A stretch of DNA of 64,000 nucleotides, from the NCBI GenBank assembly GCA_032622095.1, contig CP136063.1:273723426-273787425 (forward strand), in the 5' to 3' direction. The notes under the pieces are model-generated. The model saw nothing but the letters and a program-made list of their open reading frames with translations, was not told the origin of the DNA and did not search any database. Positions within the stretch are counted from its first letter, which is position 1; each line of letters begins with the position of its first letter. Below, in pieces: positions 24,368 through 38,200 of this stretch. A program made the position numbers and the translations under genes. Origin of the DNA: Siphonodentalium dalli (lineage: Eukaryota > Mollusca > Scaphopoda > Gadilida > Siphonodentaliidae).

Positions 24368-27300
24368 ACGCTCTTTATTTGTAACATATCAGGAGTAAGA
24401 CTAACAATGAACGCTCTTTATTTGTAACTTACCAAGAGTAAGACTAACAATGGACGTTATTTGTTGGTTACATACCAGGGATAAGACTAGCAATGAAAGC
24501 TCTTTATTTTTAACATACCATGAATAAGACTAACAATGGACGTTCTTTGTTGGTTACATACCAGGATTAAGTCTAGCAATGAACGCTCTTTATTTGTAAC
24601 ATACCATGAGTAAGACTAACTATGAACGCGCTTTATTTGTAACATACCAGGAATATACCAACAATGGACGTTCTTTGTTGGTTACATACCAGGAATAGAC
24701 TAACAATGAGCGTTCTTTATTTCTAACATACCATGACTAATACTAACAATGAACGGTCTTATTTTTAACATACAATGAGTAAGACTAACATTGAACGCTC
24801 GGTATTTGTAACATACCAGGCATAAGACTAACAATGAACGATCTTTATTTGTAACATACCATGAATATACTAACAATGAACGCTTTTTATGTGTATCATA
24901 CCAGGAATAAGACTAACAATGAACGCTCTTTATTTGTAACATACCATGAACAAGAATAACAATGGACGGTCTTTATTTGTAACATACCACGAATAGACTA
25001 ACAATGAACGCTCTTCAATTGTAACATACCAGGAATAGACTAACAATGAACGCTCTTTATTTGTAACATACCAGGAATAGACTAACAATGAACGCTCTTT
25101 ATTTGTAACATACCAGGGATAGACCAACAATTAACGCTCTTTATTTGTAACATACCAGGAATAGACTAACAATGAGCATTCTGTGTTGGTTACATACCAC
25201 GAATAAGACGAGCAATGAACGCACTTTATTTGTAACATACCAGGAATAGATTAGCAATGCACGCTCTTTATTTGTAACATACCAGGAATAGACTAACAAT
25301 GAACGCTCTGTATTTGTAACATACCAGTAATAGATAAACAATTAACGCTCTTTATTTGTAACATACAAGGAGTAAGACTAACAATGAACGCTCTTTATTT
25401 GTAACAGACCAGGAATAGACTATATAACAATGAGCGTTATTTATTTGTAACAAACCAGGAATAGACTAACAATGAACGCTCTTTATTTTTAACATACAAT
25501 GTGTAAGGCTAACAATGAACGCTCTTTATTTGTAACATACCAGGAATAAGACTAACAATGAACGATCTTTATTTGTAACATGCCATGAATATACTAACAA
25601 TGAACGCTCTTTATTTGTAACATACAATGATCAAGACTAACAATGAACGGTCTTTATTGGTAACAAACAATACATAGACTAACAATGAACGCTCTTTATG
25701 TGTAACATACCAGGAATAAGACTACCAATGGACGTTCTTTGTTGGTTACATCCCAGGAATAGACTAACAATAAACGCTCTTTGTTTGTAACATACCAGGA
25801 ATAGACTAACAATGAACGCTCTTTATTTGTAACATACCAGGAATAAGACTAACAATGAATGATCTTTATTGGTAACATACCAGGAATAGACTAACAATGA
25901 ACGCTCATTATTGGTTATTTACCATGAGGTGACTAACAGAGAACGCTCTTTATTTGTAACATACCATGAATAAGACTAACAATGGACGTTCTTTGTTGGT
26001 TACATACCAGGAATAGACTAACAATGAACGCTCTTTATTTGTAACATACCCGGAATAAGACTAACAATGAGCGTTCTTTATTTGTAACATACCAGGAATA
26101 GACTAACAATGAACGCTCTTTATTTGTAACATACCAGGAATAGACTAACAATGGGCATTCTATATTGGTAACATACTAGGAGTAAGACTAACAATGAACG
26201 CTCTTTATTTATAACATACCAGGAATATACTAACAATGAGCGTTCTTCATTTGTAACATACCAGGAGTAAGACTAACAATGAACGCTCTGTATTTGTAAC
26301 ATACCAGGAATAGACTATATAGCAATGAGCGTTCTTTATTTGTAACATACTAGGAATAGACTAACAATGAACGCTCTTTATTTGTAACATACCAGGAATA
26401 GACTAACAATGAACGTTCTTTATTTGTAACATACCTGGAATAAGACTAACAATGGACGTTCTTTATTTGTAACATACCAGGAATAGACTAACAATGAGCG
26501 TTCTTTATTTGTAACATACCAGGAATAAGACTAGCAATGAACGTTCTGTATTTGTAACATACCAGGAATAGACTAGCAATGAACGCTCTTTATTTGTAAC
26601 ATACCAGGAATAGACTAACAATGGACGTTCTTTATTTGTAACATACCAGGAATAGACTAACAATGGACGTTCTTTATGTGTAACATACCAGGAATAGACT
26701 AACAATGAGCGTTCTTTATTTGTAACATACCAGGAATAAGACCAACAATGGACGTTCTTTATTTGTAACATATCAGGAATAGACTATCAATGGACACTCT
26801 TTATTTGTAACGTACCAGGAATATACTAGCAATGAACGCTCTTTGTTTGTAACATACCATGAATAGACTAGCAATGAACGCTTTTTATTTGTTACATACA
26901 AGTAATAGACTAAAAATGAGCGTTCGTTATTTGTAACATACCATGAATAGACTAACAATGAACGCTCTTTATTTGTAACATACCAGGAATAGACTAGCAA
27001 TGAACGCTCTTTATGTGTAACATACCAGGAATATACTAACAATGATCGTTCTTTATTTGTAACATACCATGAATATACTAGCAATGAGCGTTCTTTATTT
27101 GTAACATACCAGGAATAGACTAACAATGAACGCTCTTTATTTGTAACATACCAGGAATAGACTAACAATGAGCGTTCTTTATTTGTAACATACCAGGAAT
27201 AGACTAACAATGAACGATCTTTATTTGTAACATACCAGGAATAGACTAACAATGAGCAGTCTGTGTTGGTTACATACCACGAATAAGACTAGCAATGAAA

Positions 27301-29494
27301 GCACTTTATTTGTAACATACCAGGAATAGATTAGCAATGAACGCTCTTTATTTGTAACATACCAGGTATTGACTAACAATGAACGCTCTGTATTTGTAAC
27401 ATACCAGGAATAGATAAACAATTAACGCTCTTTATTTGTAACATACCAGGAATAAGACTAACAATGAACGCTCATTATTGGTATGTGAATTATCTTTATT
27501 TGTAACATACCATGAATAAGACTAACAATGGACGTACTTTGTTGGTTACATACCAGGAATAAGACAGGCAATGAACGCTCTTTATTTGTAACATACCATG
27601 AATAAGACTAGCAATGGACGTTCTTTGTTGGTTACATACCAGGAATAAGACTAACAATGAACGCTCTTTATTTGTAACATACCAGGAGTAAGACTAACAA
27701 TGAACGCTCTTTATTGGTAACATACCAGGAGTAAGAATAACAATGGACGTTCTTTGTTGGTTACATACCAGGGATAAGACTAGCAATGAACGCTCTTTAT
27801 TTGTAACATATCAGGAGTAAGACTAACAATGAACGCTCTTTATTTGTAACTTACCAAGAGTAAGACTAACAATGGACGTTATTTGTTGGTTACATACCAG
27901 GGATAAGACTAGCAATGAACGCTCTTTATTTGTAACATACAATGAATAAGACTAACAATTGACGTTCTTTGTTGGTTACATACCAGAAATAAGACTAGCA
28001 ATGAAAGCTCTTTATTTTTAACATACCATGAATAAGACTAACAATGGACGTTCTTTGTTGGTTACATACCAGGATTAAGTCTAGCAATGAACGCTCTTTA
28101 TTTGTAACATACCATGAGTAAGACTAACTATGAACGCGCTTTATTTGTAACATACCAGGAATATACCAACAATGGACGTTCTTTGTTGGTTACATACCAT
28201 GAATAGACTAACAATGAGCGTTCTTTATTTGTAACATACCATGACTAATACTAACAATGAACGGTCTTATTTTTAACATACAATGAGTAAGACTAACATT
28301 GAACGCTCGGTATTTGTAACATACCAGGCATAAGACTAACAATGAACGATCTTTATTTGTAACATACCATGAATATACTAACAATGAACGCTTTTTATGT
28401 GTATCATACCAGGAATAAGACTAACAATGAACGCTCTTTATTTGTAACATACCATGAACAAGAATAACAATGGACGGTCTTTATTTGTAACATACCACGA
28501 ATAGACTAACAATGAACGCTCTTCAATTGTAACATACCAGGAATAGACTAACAATGAACGCTCTTTATTTGTAACATACCAGGAATAGACTAACAATGAA
28601 CGCTCTTTATTTGTAACATATCAGGAGTAAGACTAACAATGAACGCTCTTTATTTGTAACTTACCAAGAGTAAGACTAACAATGGACGTTATTTGTTGGT
28701 TACATACCAGGGATAAGACTAGCAATGAACGCTCTTTATTGGTAACATACCAGGAGTAAGACTAACAATGGACGTTCTTTGTTGGTTACATACCAGGGAT
28801 AAGATTAGCAATGAACGCTCTTTATTTGTAACATACCATGAATAAGACTAACAATGGACGTTCTTTGTTGGTTACATACCAGGAATAACACTAGCAATGA
28901 ACGCTCTTTATTTGTAACATATCAGGTGTAAGACTAACAATGAACGCTCTTTATTTGTAACATACCAGGAATAGACTAACAATGAACGCTCTTTATTTGT
29001 AACATACCAGGAATAGACTAACAATGAACGCTCTTTATTTGTAACATACCAGGGATAGACTAACAATTTACGCTTTTTATTTGTAATATACCATGAATAG
29101 ACTAACAATGAACGTTCTTTATTTGTAACAAACCAGGAATAGACTAACTATGAGCGTTCTTTATTTGTAACATACCAGGAGTAAGACTAGCAATGAACAC
29201 TCTTTATTTGTAACATACCAGGAGTAAGACTAACAATGAGCGTTCTTTATATGTAACATACCAGTAATATACTATCTATCAACGCTCTTTATATGTAACA
29301 TACCAGGAGTAAGGCTAACAATGAGCGTTCTTTATTTTTAACATACCAGGAATAAGATTAACAATGAGCGATCTTTATTTGTAACATACCATGAATTTTC
29401 TAACAAGGAACGCTCTTTATTGGTAATATACAATGAGTAGAGTAACAATGAACGCTCTTTATGTGTAATAAATCAGGAATAAGACTAACAATGC

Positions 29495-32400
29495 ACGATC
29501 ATTATTTGTAACATACCATGAATATACTAACAAGGAACGCTCTTTATTTGTAACATACCAGGAATAGACTAACAATGAGCGTTCTGTATTGGTAACATAC
29601 CAGGAGTAAGACTAACAATGAACGCTCTTTATTTAAAACATATCAGGAATAGACTAACAATGAGCGTTCTTTATTTGTAACATACAAGGAGTAAGACTAA
29701 CAATGAACGCTCTTTATTTGTAACAGACCAGGAATAGACTATATAACAATGAGCGTTATTTATTTGTAACAAACCAGGAATAGACTAACAATGAACGCTC
29801 TTTATTTTTAACATACAATGTGTAAGGCTAACAATGAACGCTCTTTATTTGTAACATACCAGGAATAAGACTAACAATGAACGATCTTTATTTGTAACAT
29901 GCCATGAATATACTAACAATGAACGCTCTTTATTTGTAACATACAATGATCAAGACTAACAATGAACGGTCTTTATTGGTAACAAACAATACATAGACTA
30001 ACAATGAACGCTCTTTATGTGTAACATACCAGGAATAAGACTACCAATGGACGTTCTTTGTTGGTTACATCCCAGGAATAGACTAACAATAAACGCTCTT
30101 TGTTTGTAACATACCAGGAATAGACTAACAATGAACGCTCTTTATTTGTAACATACCAGGAATAAGACTAACAATGAATGATCTTTATTGGTAACATACC
30201 AGGAATAGACTAACAATGAACGCTCATTATTGGTTATTTACCATGAGGTGACTAACAGAGAACGCTCTTTATTTGTAACATACCATGAATAAGACTAACA
30301 ATGGACGTTCTTTGTTGGTTACATACCAGGAATAGACTAACAATGAACGCTCTTTATTTGTAACATACCCGGAATAAGACTAACAATGAGCGTTCTTTAT
30401 TTGTAACATACCAGGAATAGACTAACAATGAACGCTCTTTATTTGTAACATACCAGGAATAGACTAACAATGGGCATTCTATATTGGTAACATACTAGGA
30501 GTAAGACTAACAATGAACGCTCTTTATTTATAACATACCAGGAATATACTAACAATGAGCGTTCTTCATTTGTAACATACCAGGAGTAAGACTAACAATG
30601 AACGCTCTGTATTTGTAACATACCAGGAATAGACTATATAGCAATGAGCGTTCTTTATTTGTAACATACTAGGAATAGACTAACAATGAACGCTCTTTAT
30701 TTGTAACATACCAGGAATAGACTAACAATGAACGTTCTTTATTTGTAACATACCTGGAATAAGACTAACAATGGACGTTCTTTATTTGTAACATACCAGG
30801 AATAGACTAACAATGAGCGTTCTTTATTTGTAACATACCAGGAATAAGACTAGCAATGAACGTTCTGTATTTGTAACATACCAGGAATAGACTAGCAATG
30901 AACGCTCTTTATTTGTAACATACCAGGAATAGACTAACAATGGACGTTCTTTATTTGTAACATACCAGGAATAGACTAACAATGGACGTTCTTTATGTGT
31001 AACATACCAGGAATAGACTAACAATGAGCGTTCTTTATTTGTAACATACCAGGAATAAGACCAACAATGGACGTTCTTTATTTGTAACATATCAGGAATA
31101 GACTATCAATGGACACTCTTTATTTGTAACGTACCAGGAATATACTAGCAATGAACGCTCTTTGTTTGTAACATACCATGAATAGACTAGCAATGAACGC
31201 TTTTTATTTGTTACATACAAGTAATAGACTAAAAATGAGCGTTCGTTATTTGTAACATACCATGAATAGACTAACAATGAACGCTCTTTATTTGTAACAT
31301 ACCAGGAATAGACTAGCAATGAACGCTCTTTATGTGTAACATACCAGGAATATACTAACAATGATCGTTCTTTATTTGTAACATACCATGAATATACTAG
31401 CAATGAGCGTTCTTTATTTGTAACATACCAGGAATAGACTAACAATGAACGCTCTTTATTTGTAACATACCAGGAATAGACTAACAATGAGCGTTCTTTA
31501 TTTGTAACATATCAGGAATAGACTAACAATGAACGATCTTTATTTGTAACATACCAGGAATAGACTAACAATGAGCAGTCTGTGTTGGTTACATACCACG
31601 AATAAGACTAGCAATGAAAGCACTTTATTTGTAACATACCAGGAATAGATTAGCAATGAACGCTCTTTATTTGTAACATACCAGGTATTGACTAACAATG
31701 AACGCTCTGTATTTGTAACATACCAGGAATAGATAAACAATTAACGCTCTTTATTTGTAACATACCAGGAATAAGACTAACAATGAACGCTCATTATTGG
31801 TATGTGAATTATCTTTATTTGTAACATACCATGAATAAGACTAACAATGGACGTACTTTGTTGGTTACATACCAGGAATAAGACAGGCAATGAACGCTCT
31901 TTATTTGTAACATACCATGAATAAGACTAGCAATGGACGTTCTTTGTTGGTTACATACCAGGAATAAGACTAACAATGAACGCTCTTTATTTGTAACATA
32001 CCAGGAGTAAGACTAACAATGAACGCTCTTTATTGGTAACATACCAGGAGTAAGAATAACAATGGACGTTCTTTGTTGGTTACATACCAGGGATAAGACT
32101 AGCAATGAACGCTCTTTATTTGTAACATATCAGGAGTAAGACTAACAATGAACGCTCTTTATTTGTAACTTACCAAGAGTAAGACTAACAATGGACGTTA
32201 TTTGTTGGTTACATACCAGGGATAAGACTAGCAATGAACGCTCTTTATTTGTAACATACAATGAATAAGACTAACAATTGACGTTCTTTGTTGGTTACAT
32301 ACCAGAAATAAGACTAGCAATGAAAGCTCTTTATTTTTAACATACCATGAATAAGACTAACAATGGACGTTCTTTGTTGGTTACATACCAGGATTAAGTC

Positions 32401-35282
32401 TAGCAATGAACGCTCTTTATTTGTAACATACCATGAGTAAGACTAACTATGAACGCGCTTTATTTGTAACATACCAGGAATATACCAACAATGGACGTTC
32501 TTTGTTGGTTACATACCAGGAATAGACTAACAATGAGCGTTCTTTATTTGTAACATACCATGACTAATACTAACAATGAACGGTCTTATTTTTAACATAC
32601 AATGAGTAAGACTAACATTGAACGCTCGGTATTTGTAACATACCAGGCATAAGACTAACAATGAACGATCTTTATTTGTAACATACCATGAATATACTAA
32701 CAATGAACGCTTTTTATGTGTATCATACCAGGAATAAGACTAACAATGAACGCTCTTTATTTGTAACATACCATGAACAAGAATAACAATGGACGGTCTT
32801 TATTTGTAACATACCACGAATAGACTAACAATGAACGCTCTTCAATTGTAACATACCAGGAATAGACTAACAATGAACGCTCTTTATTTGTAACATACCA
32901 GGAATAGACTAACAATGAACGCTCTTTATTTGTAACATATCAGGAGTAAGACTAACAATGAACGCTCTTTATTTGTAACTTACCAAGAGTAAGACTAACA
33001 ATGGACGTTATTTGTTGGTTACATACCAGGGATAAGACTAGCAATGAACGCTCTTTATTTGTAACATACAATGAATAAGACTAACAATTGACGTTCTTTG
33101 TTGGTTACATACCAGAAATAAGACTAGCAATGAAAGCTCTTTATTTTTAACATACCATGAATAAGACTAACAATGGACGTTCTTTGTTGGTTACATACCA
33201 TGACTAAGACTGACAATGAACGGTATTTATTGGTAACATACAATGAGTAGACTTACAATGAACGCTCTTTATGTGTAACATACCAGGAATAAGACTAACA
33301 ATGAACGATCTTTATTTGTAACATACCATGAATATACTAACAAGGAACGCTCTTTATTTCTAACATACCATGACTAATACTAACAATAAACGGTCTTATT
33401 TTTAACATACAATGAGTAAGACTAACATTGAACGCTCTGTATTTGTAACATACCAGGCATAAGACTAACAATGAACGATCTTTATTTGTAACATACCATG
33501 AATATACTAACAATGAACGCTTTTTATGTGTATCATACCAGGAATAAGACTAACAATGAACGCTCTTTATTTGTAACATACCATGAACAAGAATAACAAT
33601 GGACGGTCTTTATTTGTAACATACCACGAATAGACTAACAATGAACGCTCTTCAATTGTAACATACCAGGAATAGACTAACAATGAACGCTCTTTATTTG
33701 TAACATACCAGGAATAGACTAACTATAAACGCTCTTTATTTGTAACATACCCGGGATAGACCAACAATGAACGCTCTTTATTTGTAACATACCAGGAATA
33801 GACTAACAATGAGCGTTCTTTATTTGTAACATACCAGGAATAGACTAACAATGAACGATCTTTATTTGTAACATACCAGGAATAGACTAACAATGAGCAG
33901 TCTATGTTGGTTACATACCACGAATAAGACTAGCAATGAACGCACTTTATTTGTAACATACCAGGAATAAATTAGCAATGAACGCTCTTTATTTGTAACA
34001 TACCAGGTATTGACTAACAATGAACGCTCTGTATTTGTAACATACCAGGAATAGATAAACAATTAACGCTCTTTATTTGTAACATACCAGGAATAAGACT
34101 AACAATGAACGCTCATTATTGGTATGTGAATTATCTTTATTTGTAACATACCATGAATAAGACTAACAATGGACGTACTTTGTTGGTTACATACCAGGAA
34201 TAAGACAGGCAATGAACGCTCTTTATTTGTAACATACCATGAATAAGACTAGCAATGGACGTTCTTTGTTGGTTACATACCAGGAATAAGACTAACAATG
34301 AACGCTCTTTATTTGTAACATACCAGGAGTAAGACTAACAATGAACGCTCTTTATTGGTAACATACCAGGAGTAAGACTAACAATGGACGTTCTTTGTTG
34401 GTTACATACCAGGGATAAGACTAGCAATGAACGCTCTTTATTTGTAACATACCATGAATAAGACTAACAATGGACGTTCTTTGTTGGTTACATACCAGGA
34501 ATAAGACTAGCAATGAACGCTCTTTATTTGTAACATATCAGGAGTAAGACTAACAATGAACGCTCTTTATTTGTAACTTACCAAGAGTAAGACTAACAAT
34601 GGACGTTATTTGTTGGTTACATACCAGGGATAAGACTAGCAATGAAAGCTCTTTATTTTTAACATACCATGAATAAGACTAACAATGGACGTTCTTTGTT
34701 GGTTACATACCAGGATTAAGTCTAGCAATGAACGCTCTTTATTTGTAACATACCATGAGTAAGACTAACTATGAACGCGCTTTATTTGTAACATACCAGG
34801 AATATACCAACAATGGACGTTCTTTGTTGGTTACATACCAGGAATAGACTAACAATGAGCGTTCTTTATTTCTAACATACCATGACTAATACTAACAATG
34901 AACGGTCTTATTTTTAACATACAATGAGTAAGACTAACATTGAACGCTCGGTATTTGTAACATACCAGGCATAAGACTAACAATGAACGATCTTTATTTG
35001 TAACATACCATGAATATACTAACAATGAACGCTTTTTATGTGTATCATACCAGGAATAAGACTAACAATGAACGCTCTTTATTTGTAACATACCATGAAC
35101 AAGAATAACAATGGACGGTCTTTATTTGTAACATACCACGAATAGACTAACAATGAACGCTCTTCAATTGTAACATACCAGGAATAGACTAACAATGAAC
35201 GCTCTTTATTTGTAACATACCAGGAATAGACTAACAATGAACGCTCTTTATTTGTAACTTACCAGGGATAGACCAACAATTA
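29495..35282 (+). repeat. 5,788-bp segment, copy 1 of an internal tandem duplication
   Basis: Recurs immediately downstream at 35283-41070 (30824 to 36612, 31092 to 36880, 33862 to 39650). It carries T at 35259 where the 17,274-bp counterpart at 17985 has A. This creates AACTTACC and a stop in the open minus frame. Confidence 0.88.
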
Positions 35283-38200
35283 ACGATCATTATTTGTAAC
35301 ATACCATGAATATACTAACAAGGAACGCTCTTTATTTGTAACATACCAGGAATAGACTAACAATGAGCGTTCTGTATTGGTAACATACCAGGAGTAAGAC
35401 TAACAATGAACGCTCTTTATTTAAAACATATCAGGAATAGACTAACAATGAGCGTTCTTTATTTGTAACATACAAGGAGTAAGACTAACAATGAACGCTC
35501 TTTATTTGTAACAGACCAGGAATAGACTATATAACAATGAGCGTTATTTATTTGTAACAAACCAGGAATAGACTAACAATGAACGCTCTTTATTTTTAAC
35601 ATACAATGTGTAAGGCTAACAATGAACGCTCTTTATTTGTAACATACCAGGAATAAGACTAACAATGAACGATCTTTATTTGTAACATGCCATGAATATA
35701 CTAACAATGAACGCTCTTTATTTGTAACATACAATGATCAAGACTAACAATGAACGGTCTTTATTGGTAACAAACAATACATAGACTAACAATGAACGCT
35801 CTTTATGTGTAACATACCAGGAATAAGACTACCAATGGACGTTCTTTGTTGGTTACATCCCAGGAATAGACTAACAATAAACGCTCTTTGTTTGTAACAT
35901 ACCAGGAATAGACTAACAATGAACGCTCTTTATTTGTAACATACCAGGAATAAGACTAACAATGAATGATCTTTATTGGTAACATACCAGGAATAGACTA
36001 ACAATGAACGCTCATTATTGGTTATTTACCATGAGGTGACTAACAGAGAACGCTCTTTATTTGTAACATACCATGAATAAGACTAACAATGGACGTTCTT
36101 TGTTGGTTACATACCAGGAATAGACTAACAATGAACGCTCTTTATTTGTAACATACCCGGAATAAGACTAACAATGAGCGTTCTTTATTTGTAACATACC
36201 AGGAATAGACTAACAATGAAAGCTCTTTATTTGTAACATACCAGGAATAGACTAACAATGGGCATTCTATATTGGTAACATACTAGGAGTAAGACTAACA
36301 ATGAACGCTCTTTATTTATAACATACCAGGAATATACTAACAATGAGCGTTCTTCATTTGTAACATACCAGGAGTAAGACTAACAATGAACGCTCTGTAT
36401 TTGTAACATACCAGGAATAGACTATATAGCAATGAGCGTTCTTTATTTGTAACATACTAGGAATAGACTAACAATGAACGCTCTTTATTTGTAACATACC
36501 AGGAATAGACTAACAATGAACGTTCTTTATTTGTAACATACCTGGAATAAGACTAACAATGGACGTTCTTTATTTGTAACATACCAGGAATAGACTAACA
36601 ATGAGCGTTCTTTATTTGTAACATACCAGGAATAAGACTAGCAATGAACGTTCTGTATTTGTAACATACCAGGAATAGACTAGCAATGAACGCTCTTTAT
36701 TTGTAACATACCAGGAATAGACTAACAATGGACGTTCTTTATTTGTAACATACCAGGAATAGACTAACAATGGACGTTCTTTATGTGTAACATACCAGGA
36801 ATAGACTAACAATGAGCGTTCTTTATTTGTAACATACCAGGAATAAGACCAACAATGGACGTTCTTTATTTGTAACATATCAGGAATAGACTATCAATGG
36901 ACACTCTTTATTTGTAACGTACCAGGAATATACTAGCAATGAACGCTCTTTGTTTGTAACATACCATGAATAGACTAGCAATGAACGCTTTTTATTTGTT
37001 ACATACAAGTAATAGACTAAAAATGAGCGTTCGTTATTTGTAACATACCATGAATAGACTAACAATGAACGCTCTTTATTTGTAACATACCAGGAATAGA
37101 CTAGCAATGAACGCTCTTTATGTGTAACATACCAGGAATATACTAACAATGATCGTTCTTTATTTGTAACATACCATGAATATACTAGCAATGAGCGTTC
37201 TTTATTTGTAACATACCAGGAATAGACTAACAATGAACGCTCTTTATTTGTAACATACCAGGAATAGACTAACAATGAGCGTTCTTTATTTGTAACATAT
37301 CAGGAATAGACTAACAATGAACGATCTTTATTTGTAACATACCAGGAATAGACTAACAATGAGCAGTCTGTGTTGGTTACATACCACGAATAAGACTAGC
37401 AATGAAAGCACTTTATTTGTAACATACCAGGAATAGATTAGCAATGAACGCTCTTTATTTGTAACATACCAGGTATTGACTAACAATGAACGCTCTGTAT
37501 TTGTAACATACCAGGAATAGATAAACAATTAACGCTCTTTATTTGTAACATACCAGGAATAAGACTAACAATGAACGCTCATTATTGGTATGTGAATTAT
37601 CTTTATTTGTAACATACCATGAATAAGACTAACAATGGACGTACTTTGTTGGTTACATACCAGGAATAAGACAGGCAATGAACGCTCTTTATTTGTAACA
37701 TACCATGAATAAGACTAGCAATGGACGTTCTTTGTTGGTTACATACCAGGAATAAGACTAACAATGAACGCTCTTTATTTGTAACATACCAGGAGTAAGA
37801 CTAACAATGAACGCTCTTTATTGGTAACATACCAGGAGTAAGAATAACAATGGACGTTCTTTGTTGGTTACATACCAGGGATAAGACTAGCAATGAACGC
37901 TCTTTATTTGTAACATATCAGGAGTAAGACTAACAATGAACGCTCTTTATTTGTAACTTACCAAGAGTAAGACTAACAATGGACGTTATTTGTTGGTTAC
38001 ATACCAGGGATAAGACTAGCAATGAACGCTCTTTATTTGTAACATACAATGAATAAGACTAACAATTGACGTTCTTTGTTGGTTACATACCAGAAATAAG
38101 ACTAGCAATGAAAGCTCTTTATTTTTAACATACCATGAATAAGACTAACAATGGACGTTCTTTGTTGGTTACATACCAGGATTAAGTCTAGCAATGAACG

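Larger units (their letters stand above)
8075..25348 (+). repeat. 17,274-bp segment, copy 1 of a recent tandem duplication
   Basis: Everything here recurs at +17,274 up to about 35282 and at +23,062 from 12221 onward. Examples are 9231 to 26505, 11634 to 28908, 16588 to 33862, 18677 to 41739 and 23081 to 46143. The junction with copy 2 lies within 25349-25366 (TCTTTATTTGTAACATAC). There a monomer continuing from the left (AATTAACGC) joins ACAAGGAGTAAG, the sequence found at 8091. Private differences include C at 11583 (G at 28857), T at 22456 (C at 45518) and A at 24383 (T at 47445). Confidence 0.88.
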
